The notes under the pieces were generated by a model, which was given only the letters and a program-made list of their open reading frames with translations, was not told the origin of the DNA and searched no databases. From contig NZ_CP022163.1 in the NCBI RefSeq assembly GCF_002305855.1, positions 310,292 through 374,291 on the forward strand: a DNA stretch of 64,000 nt. Reading direction: 5' to 3'. The position numbers were made by a program, and so were the translations under genes. Source of the DNA: Melittangium boletus DSM 14713. Lineage in GTDB: Bacteria; Myxococcota; Myxococcia; Myxococcales; Myxococcaceae. This document shows, piece by piece, positions 24,687 through 35,573 of the stretch. Position 1 is the stretch's first letter. The number at the start of each line of letters is the position of its first letter.

Positions 24687-25115
24687 TCAAACGCGAGGCG
24701 GAGACGCCTTGGGCGCGAGGTACAGACACGCCACCGGCGGCTCGACGGCTTCTCGGACCTGGGCCAGCACCGGTCCCTCCAGGACCGGCACCTCCAGCAC
24801 GGGCATCACCTCCGCGGGAGGAAGAACCGCCCGGCGGAGGAAGGCATGCGCGCAGTGGGCATCCGAGCCGTGCCCGGATACCTTCGCCTCCGCGCGCGTG
24901 AAGCGCTCGTCCTCGAAGGACGGCGCGTGCTCGAGCCCCTCTCCCGGCTCCAGCTCGTCCGCGTGCAGCAGATCGCCGTGCTCGAGGCACGCGCGGTGCT
25001 GGACCAGGACGAAGTGGGCCGCGCTCCCCAGGTAGGCCAGCGCGCACAGCAGCACCACGGGCAGCGCCAGCAGGCGCGGCCGTCGGTGCTTCGCTGGCTC
25101 GTGGCGGGGATTCAC
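24687..25115 (-). CDS. Small membrane-anchored His/Cys protein, paralogue of the 10609-11028 product
   Basis: About 142 residues from the GTG at 25115 (GGGAG upstream; the frame is open to 25184). One N-terminal helix (LLALPVVLLCALAYLGSAA) is followed by HFVLVQHRACLEHGDLLHAD, then a second metal-type motif GSDAHCAHAFL and a tail ending LAPKASPPRV. Plan, length and the C-terminal APKASPP motif match the first gene of the metal operon. It precedes the His-Glu lipoprotein gene on the same strand with a 283-bp gap in which no gene is visible. Function unknown; metal handling is inferred. Confidence 0.68.
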   Translation of the reverse strand: MNPRHEPAKHRRPRLLALPVVLLCALAYLGSAAHFVLVQHRACLEHGDLLHADELEPGEGLEHAPSFEDERFTRAEAKVSGHGSDAHCAHAFLRRAVLPPAEVMPVLEVPVLEGPVLAQVREAVEPPVACLYLAPKASPPRV

Positions 25116-25303
25116 GACGAAACGGCTCCCAGTGCAACCCAGTTGCGTTACACGAGTTGTACGCGAGGGTCTGTTCGGGTGCAAGCAGTTGCACGGTGAA
25201 GGCCGCGCTGACGCGTTATTCCGCTGACGGGCCGTCCGCCGAAGTCATTCCCCAGCCGGGTCCGGTCGGAGTAGGAAGCGCCCCGACACCAGAAGGAACC
25301 CCC

Positions 25304-26770
25304 GTGCAAGAATTCCTGGAAGTGCTGCGGCAACAGGCGGTCCATTTCGGACCCGAGCTGGCGCGCGCCGCATACGCGCGAGGCCTCGCCGTGACCCAGA
25401 GGGATGGCACCACCCGTCCCATTCCCGTCACCGCCACGCCGGTCATCCTCGACGCCGAGGAAATCCGCCGCCGTGCCACCCTCTCCGCGCACCTGGCCTC
25501 GGCCACCATGAAGGTGACGCGCCAGATGCTCGCCAGCGAACACCGGGAGCTGTTGCTCGGGGGCCTGTCACCCATCGAGCGCGCGCTCACCGAGCGCACC
25601 TTCGCGAACGTGACCCGGCTGGCCACCACGCGCGTGGATTACTTCGTGGACTCGAGGCCACGTGCCCTGGAGGTCAACGCCACCATTCCCGCCATGCAGG
25701 GCTATTCGGACATCGCGGCGCACACCTTCATCGAGGGCGTGGCCCGGCATTTCGGCATGCCCGAGGCGGCGATTCCCGCGCTCCTCACCGCCAACGGCGG
25801 CAACACGCGCGCCCTCTATGACGCCCTGCTCGCGGGCTACGCGGCCGAGCGCCAGGGCCGGACGCCCCGCACCATCGCCCTGCTCTGCCGCCGCCACGAC
25901 GCCCAGCTCACCGAGCAGCGCTACCTGTGCGCGCGCTTCCGCGAGTTCGGCGTGGACGCGGACGTCGTCCACCCGGACGAGGTGTCCGGCGAGGAGCACT
26001 TCGAGGTCCGCGGCAAGCGCTACGAGCTCGTGTACCGGCACCTCTTCTCGCGGCGCCTGGAGGAATCGCCCGCGCCGTGGATGGAGGAGTTCTTCGGCAC
26101 GGTGCCAGGCCGCAAGGCGGTGCTGCTCAACCCCCCCGCCTCGCCCGTGGAGGTGAAGACGGCCTTCGCGCTCGTCTCCCAGTCCCTCGAGGACCCCGCG
26201 CTGGCGGACGCCGTCGGACTCACGCCCGAGGAACTAGAAGCCATCCGCGTCTCGGTGCCCTGGACGCGCCCCTTCAAACAGGGGCCCGGCAAGGGACCGG
26301 ACGGCGCGAGGGAGGCGGATCTGGTGGCACGCGTGGCGGCGGAGCCCGAGCGCTTCGTCCTCAAGCGGGCGTGGGACTATGGCGGCCGGGCCGTCTATCT
26401 CGGCCGCTCGGTGGGCACGCCAGCCTTCGAGGAGCGGGCCCGCGCCGCGTACGGGGAAACGCTCACCTGGAAGGCGCTGTGCGAGCGAGCCGCCACGGAC
26501 TCGCTCGGTGGCGGCTTCGTGGTGCAGGAAGTGGTGGAGACCACCCCCGAGGAGCACCTGCTGTGCGAAACGCACGGCATCACGCCCCTGCGGCTGCACG
26601 TGGACTACTCCGCCTATGCCTCGGTGGGGCTGGACCGGCGGCCGGCGTGGGGAGGGGTGTGCCGGGGCTCCACCTCGGAGATCGTCAACATCGTGGGAGG
26701 AGGAGGCGTGCTGCCGCTCATCACCACCGAGGTGGCCGAGGAACTGCTCCGGGCATGGAAGGCCCGCTGA
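25304..26770 (+). CDS. ATP-grasp-like protein
   Basis: A 488-residue cytoplasmic protein. The GTG at 25304 with AAGGA before it is the best start; the frame runs to 25157. Motifs suggest an ATP-grasp enzyme of the glutathionylspermidine-synthase or circularly permuted type: ALEVNATIPAMQGYSD, a likely ATP-binding FVLKRAWDYGGRAVYLGR, and a C-terminal GGGFVVQEVV strand with the metal-site-like LRLHVDYSAY. Such enzymes make amide bonds between a carboxylate and an amine. Substrates are unknown and no peptide-tailoring genes are adjacent. Confidence 0.68.
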   Translation: MQEFLEVLRQQAVHFGPELARAAYARGLAVTQRDGTTRPIPVTATPVILDAEEIRRRATLSAHLASATMKVTRQMLASEHRELLLGGLSPIERALTERTFANVTRLATTRVDYFVDSRPRALEVNATIPAMQGYSDIAAHTFIEGVARHFGMPEAAIPALLTANGGNTRALYDALLAGYAAERQGRTPRTIALLCRRHDAQLTEQRYLCARFREFGVDADVVHPDEVSGEEHFEVRGKRYELVYRHLFSRRLEESPAPWMEEFFGTVPGRKAVLLNPPASPVEVKTAFALVSQSLEDPALADAVGLTPEELEAIRVSVPWTRPFKQGPGKGPDGAREADLVARVAAEPERFVLKRAWDYGGRAVYLGRSVGTPAFEERARAAYGETLTWKALCERAATDSLGGGFVVQEVVETTPEEHLLCETHGITPLRLHVDYSAYASVGLDRRPAWGGVCRGSTSEIVNIVGGGGVLPLITTEVAEELLRAWKAR

Positions 26771-26895
26771 TTCCATCCATCCAACTCACGGGGAAGAGAT
26801 CGGCCGCTCACGGGTTGTGCGGACGCGATCACGCTATATAGATGGACCATCGGGCGGGACTTCCGCCTCTCTTTTCACGAAAGGACACGGAATCC

Positions 26896-27606
26896 ATGGC
26901 TTGGGAAACGCAGGGGTGGCAGACGGCTCGGAGCGGGGTCGATGACGTCCTCGTGCAGGAGTCCCGGCGCGCCTTCATGTCGCGCGTGTACAGCTGGATG
27001 TTCGCGGGCCTCATGGTGACGGGCCTCGTGGCGATGTTCATCGCCGCCACGCCGGAGTTGGTGGCGCAGGTGGCGCGGTTCCGCTGGCTGCTGTTCTTCG
27101 GCCAGCTGGGCCTGGTGGTCGCCATCTCGGCCGCGGCGACCCGGCTGTCGGGCGCGGTCGCGGGAGCGCTCTTCCTCGGGTACTCGGTCCTCACCGGACT
27201 GACCTTCTCCCTTCTCTTCTACGTCTACACGCAGGCCTCCATCGCCAATGCCTTCCTGATGGCCGGCGCCACCTTCGGAGCGATGAGCCTCTACGCCACG
27301 GTCACCAAGCGGGACCTGAGCCCCATGCGCACGTTCCTCTTCATGGGTCTCATCGGCGTGTTCGTCGCCAGCATCGTGCAGATCTTCGTGCAGAGCTCGG
27401 CGCTCAACTTCGTGCTCGGGTGCGCGGGCGTGGTCGTCTTCGCGGGACTCACCGCGTATGACACGCAGAAGCTGCGCGAGATGCACGCCGCCGGGGGCTA
27501 CCGCTCGGCGGCCGCGGCGAGCATCAACGGCGCCCTGTGCCTGTACCTGGACTTCATCAACCTCTTCATCTCCCTGCTGCGCCTCTCCGGCCAGCGCCGC
27601 GACTGA
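26896..27606 (+). CDS. Bax inhibitor-1/YccA family membrane protein
   Basis: 236 residues with a ~35-residue cytoplasmic N-terminus and seven hydrophobic helices. The family signature is present in the last helices (FAGLTAYDTQKLREMHAAGG and INGALCLYLDFINLFISLL), including the Asp residues that form the pH-sensitive Ca2+-leak switch in BsYetJ. Start chosen at ATG 26896 after AAAGGA; an upstream in-frame ATG at 26842 is unlikely. A TATATA stretch at 26835-26840 may be its -10 element. A strong terminator follows. Confidence 0.88.
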   Translation: MAWETQGWQTARSGVDDVLVQESRRAFMSRVYSWMFAGLMVTGLVAMFIAATPELVAQVARFRWLLFFGQLGLVVAISAAATRLSGAVAGALFLGYSVLTGLTFSLLFYVYTQASIANAFLMAGATFGAMSLYATVTKRDLSPMRTFLFMGLIGVFVASIVQIFVQSSALNFVLGCAGVVVFAGLTAYDTQKLREMHAAGGYRSAAAASINGALCLYLDFINLFISLLRLSGQRRD

Positions 27607-27631
27607 CACGGTCGCGGAGGAACGGAACTCA

Positions 27632-27665
27632 GGCGGTGGGCGCTTCCCGGGCCCACCGCCTTTTT
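27632..27665 (+). terminator. Rho-independent terminator after the BI-1 gene
   Basis: Perfect stem GGCGGTGGGC / GCCCACCGCC (27632-27641, 27651-27660), nine-base loop, then TTTTT. It lies between convergent genes; only the + strand has the T tract. Confidence 0.9.
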
Positions 27666-27673
27666 CATGCCCC

Positions 27674-28009
27674 CTACTCCTGCGTCTTGGGGCGGGAGAA
27701 GGGCATCAGCAGCCGCTCCACGGGCTTTCCCCCCACCAGGTGCTCGTCGATGATCGCGGGCACGTCCTCGGGCTTCACTCCGCCGTACCAGGTGCCCTCG
27801 GGGTAGACCACCACCGACACGCCGAAGGAACAGGTGTCCAGGCACCCGGCGGCGTTGGCGCGCATCTGCCCCTTGAGACCGCGCTTCTCCAGCTCGTCCT
27901 TGAAGCGGGCGCGCACATCCTCGGCCCCCTTCGTGGCACAGCACCCCTTGGGGTGGCCGTCGGGACGCCGGTTGGTACAGACGAATACGTGACGTTTGAA
28001 CGGAGGCAT
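27674..28009 (-). CDS. Thioredoxin-like [2Fe-2S] ferredoxin
   Basis: 111 residues of the thioredoxin-fold ferredoxin family. Cluster ligands Cys11, Cys24, Cys56 and Cys60 have the same 13- and 4-residue spacing as in the Aquifex aeolicus protein (VFVCTNRR, HPKGCCATKG, AAGCLDTCSFG). VVVYPEGTWYGGVKPEDVP is the typical C-terminal half. AGGAGGAGCGC precedes the ATG. A soluble electron carrier; partner unknown. Confidence 0.93.
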   Translation of the reverse strand: MPPFKRHVFVCTNRRPDGHPKGCCATKGAEDVRARFKDELEKRGLKGQMRANAAGCLDTCSFGVSVVVYPEGTWYGGVKPEDVPAIIDEHLVGGKPVERLLMPFSRPKTQE

Positions 28010-28304
28010 GCGCTCCTCCTAGCGCGGCTTCCGTTCAAAAGCGACGGTTGAGCCCCCGCTCCCTCCTCCCCTTTCTTGCCCGCGCCCCTGGGCAGGGGGA
28101 CGCTTCGTGCACAGACTCTCAGCAAACATCCGCTTCTGATCACATCCTCTGTCCCGCGAGTGACCCTACATGACTCGTCATCCAACGACGTGTGGTTATT
28201 CAAGAGAGTTGATCGGCGGGCCCGGTGGCTTTAGATCGCGGTCGCGTGAACGCCCCGCCCGGACGGAAGGCGAGTCGGTGAGGGAGCGTTCGCCAAGCCA
28301 CAAT
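28010..28304. other. Divergent intergenic region between ferredoxin and nrdJ
   Basis: No coding sequence supportable. Contains the ferredoxin ribosome binding site at its left end. AT-richer than average in 28120-28215. No confident promoter for the ferredoxin gene and no riboswitch-like structure recognised. Confidence 0.45.
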
Positions 28305-28320
28305 CCCCTATCTGTAGGTG
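28305..28320 (+). promoter_or_regulatory. NrdR-box-like site 1 upstream of nrdJ
   Basis: The 16-mer centred on CTATCTGTAG (28308-28317) fits the NrdR-box core CwATATaTwG at eight of ten positions. NrdR is the dATP/ATP-sensing repressor of ribonucleotide reductase genes and binds pairs of such boxes. Confidence 0.65.
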
Positions 28321-28335
28321 GTGCGACAATGACGT

Positions 28336-28351
28336 GCACAAGATCTAGGGG
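28336..28351 (+). promoter_or_regulatory. NrdR-box-like site 2 upstream of nrdJ
   Basis: The core CAAGATCTAG (28339-28348) starts exactly 31 bp after the core of site 1, three helical turns, which is the usual spacing for tandem NrdR boxes. It ends ten bases before the putative -35 element. Confidence 0.65.
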
Positions 28352-28358
28352 TGCGGCC

Positions 28359-28388
28359 TTGACGATTCTCCGACGAGGATCGTACCTT
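28359..28388 (+). promoter_or_regulatory. Probable nrdJ promoter
   Basis: TTGACG (28359-28364), 18-bp spacer, TACCTT (28383-28388). This leaves a leader of about 185 nt before the ATG at 28581. Lies just downstream of the two NrdR-box-like sites. Confidence 0.45.
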
Positions 28389-28580
28389 TACTTACCTACC
28401 CGCTCACCGAGCGGCCAAGCGCGACGTCAGCGCTCCTGACACCCCACCACCTCCCCTTTCCTTTCCCTGCCGGAAACGGACCGGGGATCCCGTGAGACGT
28501 CTCGATCCCGAGCGATCTCGCGGACTTGGCTTTTCGCGAATTTTGCAGTCACACGCAGAGTGAATGCGTCTGAGGGACCC

Positions 28581-31367
<2,787 letters not shown>

Positions 31368-31383
31368 AAATAAATGGTGAATG

Positions 31384-31427
31384 AAAAAGCCCCGGTGAGC
31401 CCCTAACCAGGCTCACCGGGGCTTTTT
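31384..31427. terminator. Bidirectional terminator between nrdJ and the toxin array
   Basis: A-tract, stem GCCCCGGTGAGC (31389-31400), ten-base loop, GCTCACCGGGGC (31411-31422), T-tract. Perfect 12-bp stem with A/T runs on both sides, so it can end both nrdJ and the minus-strand array. Confidence 0.93.
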
Positions 31428-31509
31428 CATTTGGTCCGACACCTTGGACTATTGTCCCACCCGGATGGGTGTTGCACTCCCCGAGATGGCCCCATCATGG
31501 CCTTACGAT

Positions 31510-32094
31510 TCAAACCTCCTCGAAATACCCGCCCACAATTCCAGTCTGTTCCAAGGCTGCCTTGATCTCTCCGTCAACAATGAGCGCGGGGGGCCAGCCC
31601 CAGGTTTTAAACACACGGGCATCGCCGACCTTTGACTTGTCGATGCGCAGACCAGAAACGACACGGTATTCTCCAACTCTATCTGGCCGCCCATCCGCCG
31701 GAGTGTAGAGACGGGCATCTTCACAAGCACTGTCGTCAATGCAGCGAACGGTCCGTGCCACAACGAGGAGATGATAGGGCTGGGCCTGTCCCTCTACTTC
31801 AACAGGGAAGAGTTGAATGTCTTGGGATGCCATTTCTCGAAACACGGCTGCGGCTCGCTCACTAAGTATCGGAGTCGAGCCAAATCCTGCCGTGGTAAAA
31901 TCAAGAGGATTACCAGGACGTAGAAGTGGAACGCACAGATGTCCAGGAGGCGCTATCCGCTCTCCGCGTGTAAACTGCCAAATATCATCAATCTCCTGGC
32001 CGTCAGGCATGGTTGGCTCAGACATATACCAGCGGCCTGGAACATAGGCGTCTATTTGCAGATTAAAGAAGCGTCCATTCACGTCCTCATGCAT
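31510..32094 (-). CDS. Imm11-type immunity protein 1
   Basis: 194 residues, cytoplasmic, resembling immunity proteins of the Imm11/DUF1629 group: N-terminal DAYVPGRWYMSEP, central FPVEVEGQAQPYHLLVV, and the C-terminal family hallmark WGWPPALIVDGEIKAALEQTGIVGGYFEE. It overlaps the 3' end of toxin gene 1 by eight bases. Codon use is visibly AT-richer than the surrounding genome. It should neutralise toxin 1; specificity is inferred from the pairing. Confidence 0.75.
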   Translation of the reverse strand: MHEDVNGRFFNLQIDAYVPGRWYMSEPTMPDGQEIDDIWQFTRGERIAPPGHLCVPLLRPGNPLDFTTAGFGSTPILSERAAAVFREMASQDIQLFPVEVEGQAQPYHLLVVARTVRCIDDSACEDARLYTPADGRPDRVGEYRVVSGLRIDKSKVGDARVFKTWGWPPALIVDGEIKAALEQTGIVGGYFEEV

Positions 32095-33379
32095 CGGTAT
32101 TCCTCGTAATGAGCTTTCTCAACTTGGTTCCCGCAGTTGTTAGTTCACGCGCGATCTGGGCCAACGTATCGATCAATACAGCACGGCATTGGGCAGCCCC
32201 TCTGCATTCATTCATGTCTCGTTCAATACGTCTGAACACCTCTTGATGGTATTCACGGGGGTGTGGCCCTTTGTGCCCTTTGATGCGCACCTGATTCGCG
32301 ACATCGCTCAGCTTCATCTGAGCCCGATTGAAATAGGGCTCGAACAGTGGGGTCCAGGGGCCTCCTGATGCATCGGAAACCTCGTTCTTGTCGGTACAGA
32401 TATGGTGGATGTCTCCGTCCGGGTCTCCCTGGATAACACCACCCGTCCCCATCGCGACCGTCGCCACGGCCGTGGGCGCAAGGGCGACATTCAACACCCC
32501 CGCCGCTGGAAGTGAGATCGACCTCACCTGTCCCGCCAGGACTCCTGACAGCTCGAATCCTCCCTCGACCCTCGCCCGCATGGCGGCCTGGGCGGCGCCG
32601 GGCAGCTTTGGCCCCTGTGCGGCCATGGCGCTCTTTCCACCAATGGCCGTCATCGCCACGAGTACCAGGATGCGTGCCCCATTGCCTCCGAGCACCTTTC
32701 CGAATCGGTGCCCGGATGCCTCCAGCTCCGCGAAGCCGCGAGCGTTCTTCGACTCCGCCATGAGCCGCAGGAATCCTTGCCCGAGGTTCCACACCGGTCC
32801 CACACCCAAGTATGCAATCAGCGACGCCGTCAGTCCCATCGCGATGAACTTCGTGATGGGCTCGGGTGCGACCAGCATCACGAGTGACGTCCCGATGATG
32901 GACACCACCATCGCGCGCAGTGCCTCGGGATTGGCGAGGTCCTTCACCACCTCCTCCACCCCTTCCCAGACCGTATCCAGTGCGAAGGAGAGCGCCATCA
33001 TGCGCCGCTCCATCACTCCCAGGGTGAACTCACCCGCGAACAGGCTCGAGCACATGGCGGGGTTTCCTCGCCGCTGGCAGTGCCTCGCGGAGGCAGCACT
33101 GGCCTTCTGACCTCGGGCTCCGTCGACAATCCCCCTGGCCGAGGCGAGCAATGAGCGCGAGTCGAATGGCTCAGACGCCTCGTGCACAACCTTCAAATCC
33201 ATGTCGAGGATGAGCTGGGCGACCGCGCTCTTGAACTCCTGCTCACCGATGGTGACGGGTGCGGACTCGCCAGGCCGGTAGATGATGGGCGCTCGCTGTC
33301 CGGTGTCCAGCGTCACGACCCGCGTCGTCGCGCATGCCGAGGTCAGCAACAGCAGCGCGGTGATTCTGAGAAGTCTCAT
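32087..33379 (-). CDS. SitA-like lipoprotein toxin 1 with A/G-H-H nuclease C-terminus
   Basis: 430 residues. Start is the ATG at 33379 (AAGGAA seven bases before; a GTG six bases upstream is less likely). Lipobox LTSAC with Cys16, then the motif TTRVVTLDTGQRAPIIYRPG common to myxobacterial lipoprotein toxins. Two hydrophobic segments lie at about 155-200 and 235-250. The C-terminus has the HNH-superfamily AHH pattern: His325-His326 in DIHHICTDKN, then LSDVANQVRIKGHKGPHPREYH with His369, His373 and His378. Such proteins are transferred between myxobacterial cells by TraA/B outer-membrane exchange and kill non-immune siblings; here that is inference from family. Confidence 0.8.
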   Translation of the reverse strand: MRLLRITALLLLTSACATTRVVTLDTGQRAPIIYRPGESAPVTIGEQEFKSAVAQLILDMDLKVVHEASEPFDSRSLLASARGIVDGARGQKASAASARHCQRRGNPAMCSSLFAGEFTLGVMERRMMALSFALDTVWEGVEEVVKDLANPEALRAMVVSIIGTSLVMLVAPEPITKFIAMGLTASLIAYLGVGPVWNLGQGFLRLMAESKNARGFAELEASGHRFGKVLGGNGARILVLVAMTAIGGKSAMAAQGPKLPGAAQAAMRARVEGGFELSGVLAGQVRSISLPAAGVLNVALAPTAVATVAMGTGGVIQGDPDGDIHHICTDKNEVSDASGGPWTPLFEPYFNRAQMKLSDVANQVRIKGHKGPHPREYHQEVFRRIERDMNECRGAAQCRAVLIDTLAQIARELTTAGTKLRKLITRNTDA

Positions 33380-33472
33380 GCCCACTTCCTTGCCAACCTC
33401 AGAGCGAAAACCCTTCTACGACTCAAACCTCTTCAAAATATCCACCCACGCTCCCCGCCTCTTCCAGGGCCA
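32244..33472. repeat. Long direct repeat, copy A
   Basis: 1,229 bp that reads identical to copy B at 34157-35385 (offset 1,913). Covers nearly all of toxin 1 except its last ~50 codons, plus the toxin leader and the 3' end of immunity gene 2. Near-identity continues to about 33636. Confidence 0.9.
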
Positions 33473-34007
33473 TCTTGATCTCTCCGTCAACGATGAGCGC
33501 GGGGCGCCAGCCCCAAAGCTTGAACACACGCGCATCTTCAACCTTCGACTTGTCGATGCGGAGACCCGACACGACTTGATACTCGCCAACGCGCTCCGGT
33601 CGGCCTGTTTCCAAGGTGAAGCGCCGGGCTTCCTTACATGCCTTGTCGTCGATGCAGCGTATCTTCCGTGTGACGACGAGGAGATGGTATGGCTCGGGCT
33701 GTCCCTCGACCTCAATAGGGAAGAGTTGAACATCTTGGGGGGCCATTTCTCGAAACACGGCTGCGGCTCGCGTGCTGAAGATGGGGGTCATCCCCACCCC
33801 CGCAGTCGTGAAATCCAGAGGGTTGCCAGGGCGCAAGAGCGGAATGCGCAGTTGTCCAGGTGAAGCAATCCGCTCGCCACGGGTAAATGCCCAGACATCA
33901 TCGACTTCCTGGCCGTCAGGCGTAGTTGGTTCCGACATATACCAGCGGCCTGGAACATAGGCGTCTATCTGTAATTCGAAAAAGCGACCCCTCATGATTT
34001 CAGGCAT
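33423..34007 (-). CDS. Imm11-type immunity protein 2
   Basis: 194 residues from the ATG at 34007 (the frame extends six codons upstream). Same family and length as the other two (DAYVPGRWYMSEP, FPIEVEGQPEPYHLLVV, WGWRPALIVDGEIKMALEE). It overlaps toxin gene 2 by eight bases, exactly as in the other pairs. Its last 70 residues are copied, with one change (Met to Leu), in the remnant at 35336-35549. Confidence 0.75.
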   Translation of the reverse strand: MPEIMRGRFFELQIDAYVPGRWYMSEPTTPDGQEVDDVWAFTRGERIASPGQLRIPLLRPGNPLDFTTAGVGMTPIFSTRAAAVFREMAPQDVQLFPIEVEGQPEPYHLLVVTRKIRCIDDKACKEARRFTLETGRPERVGEYQVVSGLRIDKSKVEDARVFKLWGWRPALIVDGEIKMALEEAGSVGGYFEEV

Positions 34008-35292
34008 TCGGATTCCTCGTGACAAGTTTCCGCAACTCGGTTCCCGCAGTCGTCAACTCCCTTGCGATCTGTGCCAACGTTTCGATCAGCACGGCTCGGC
34101 ACTCAGTCGCCCCCTTGCAGTCCTCCATCTTCTGCTCGATGCGTTTAAGGACTGCCTGATGGTATTCACGGGGGTGTGGCCCTTTGTGCCCTTTGATGCG
34201 CACCTGATTCGCGACATCGCTCAGCTTCATCTGAGCCCGATTGAAATAGGGCTCGAACAGTGGGGTCCAGGGGCCTCCTGATGCATCGGAAACCTCGTTC
34301 TTGTCGGTACAGATATGGTGGATGTCTCCGTCCGGGTCTCCCTGGATAACACCACCCGTCCCCATCGCGACCGTCGCCACGGCCGTGGGCGCAAGGGCGA
34401 CATTCAACACCCCCGCCGCTGGAAGTGAGATCGACCTCACCTGTCCCGCCAGGACTCCTGACAGCTCGAATCCTCCCTCGACCCTCGCCCGCATGGCGGC
34501 CTGGGCGGCGCCGGGCAGCTTTGGCCCCTGTGCGGCCATGGCGCTCTTTCCACCAATGGCCGTCATCGCCACGAGTACCAGGATGCGTGCCCCATTGCCT
34601 CCGAGCACCTTTCCGAATCGGTGCCCGGATGCCTCCAGCTCCGCGAAGCCGCGAGCGTTCTTCGACTCCGCCATGAGCCGCAGGAATCCTTGCCCGAGGT
34701 TCCACACCGGTCCCACACCCAAGTATGCAATCAGCGACGCCGTCAGTCCCATCGCGATGAACTTCGTGATGGGCTCGGGTGCGACCAGCATCACGAGTGA
34801 CGTCCCGATGATGGACACCACCATCGCGCGCAGTGCCTCGGGATTGGCGAGGTCCTTCACCACCTCCTCCACCCCTTCCCAGACCGTATCCAGTGCGAAG
34901 GAGAGCGCCATCATGCGCCGCTCCATCACTCCCAGGGTGAACTCACCCGCGAACAGGCTCGAGCACATGGCGGGGTTTCCTCGCCGCTGGCAGTGCCTCG
35001 CGGAGGCAGCACTGGCCTTCTGACCTCGGGCTCCGTCGACAATCCCCCTGGCCGAGGCGAGCAATGAGCGCGAGTCGAATGGCTCAGACGCCTCGTGCAC
35101 AACCTTCAAATCCATGTCGAGGATGAGCTGGGCGACCGCGCTCTTGAACTCCTGCTCACCGATGGTGACGGGTGCGGACTCGCCAGGCCGGTAGATGATG
35201 GGCGCTCGCTGTCCGGTGTCCAGCGTCACGACCCGCGTCGTCGCGCATGCCGAGGTCAGCAACAGCAGCGCGGTGATTCTGAGAAGTCTCAT
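34000..35292 (-). CDS. SitA-like lipoprotein toxin 2 with A/G-H-H nuclease C-terminus
   Basis: 430 residues. Identical to toxin 1 from the start through the AHH catalytic core (PREYHQ) and different only in the last ~51 residues, where acidic/basic positions change (RIEQKMEDCKGATEC against RIERDMNECRGAAQC in toxin 1). Same start, Cys16 lipidation site and histidines. The varying tail is presumably what immunity protein 2 recognises. It lies upstream of toxin 1 on the same transcript. Confidence 0.8.
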   Translation of the reverse strand: MRLLRITALLLLTSACATTRVVTLDTGQRAPIIYRPGESAPVTIGEQEFKSAVAQLILDMDLKVVHEASEPFDSRSLLASARGIVDGARGQKASAASARHCQRRGNPAMCSSLFAGEFTLGVMERRMMALSFALDTVWEGVEEVVKDLANPEALRAMVVSIIGTSLVMLVAPEPITKFIAMGLTASLIAYLGVGPVWNLGQGFLRLMAESKNARGFAELEASGHRFGKVLGGNGARILVLVAMTAIGGKSAMAAQGPKLPGAAQAAMRARVEGGFELSGVLAGQVRSISLPAAGVLNVALAPTAVATVAMGTGGVIQGDPDGDIHHICTDKNEVSDASGGPWTPLFEPYFNRAQMKLSDVANQVRIKGHKGPHPREYHQAVLKRIEQKMEDCKGATECRAVLIETLAQIARELTTAGTELRKLVTRNPNA

Positions 35293-35385
35293 GCCCACTT
35301 CCTTGCCAACCTCAGAGCGAAAACCCTTCTACGACTCAAACCTCTTCAAAATATCCACCCACGCTCCCCGCCTCTTCCAGGGCCA
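34157..35385. repeat. Long direct repeat, copy B
   Basis: Identical by eye to copy A at 32244-33472; similarity continues to about 35549 and then stops abruptly inside an immunity-gene fragment. Confidence 0.9.
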
Positions 35386-35549
35386 GCTTGATCTCTCCGT
35401 CCACAATGAGCGCAGGGCGCCAGCCCCAAAGCTTGAACACACGCGCATCTTCAACCTTCGACTTGTCGATGCGGAGACCCGAAACAACTTGATACTCGCC
35501 AACGCGTTCTGGCCGGCCTGTTTCCAAGGTAAAGCGCCTGGCCTCCTTA
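35336..35549 (-). pseudogene. Orphan 3' fragment of an Imm11-type immunity gene
   Basis: Encodes only the last ~70 residues of an immunity protein (KEARRFTLETGRPERVGEY onward), differing from immunity protein 2 by one residue. The sequence upstream of 35549 is unrelated, so the first two thirds of the gene are missing. A short frame opening at 35587 could express it as an 83-residue peptide, but no good ribosome binding site is seen. It lies directly downstream of immunity gene 3 and before toxin 2. Confidence 0.8.
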
Positions 35550-35573
35550 GGATATCTACCGCTCTCATCCAGC

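Noticed and set aside
28389..28580. Possible cobalamin riboswitch in the nrdJ leader
   Set aside because: The leader is long enough, but I could not find the conserved B12-box sequence or its pairing partners.
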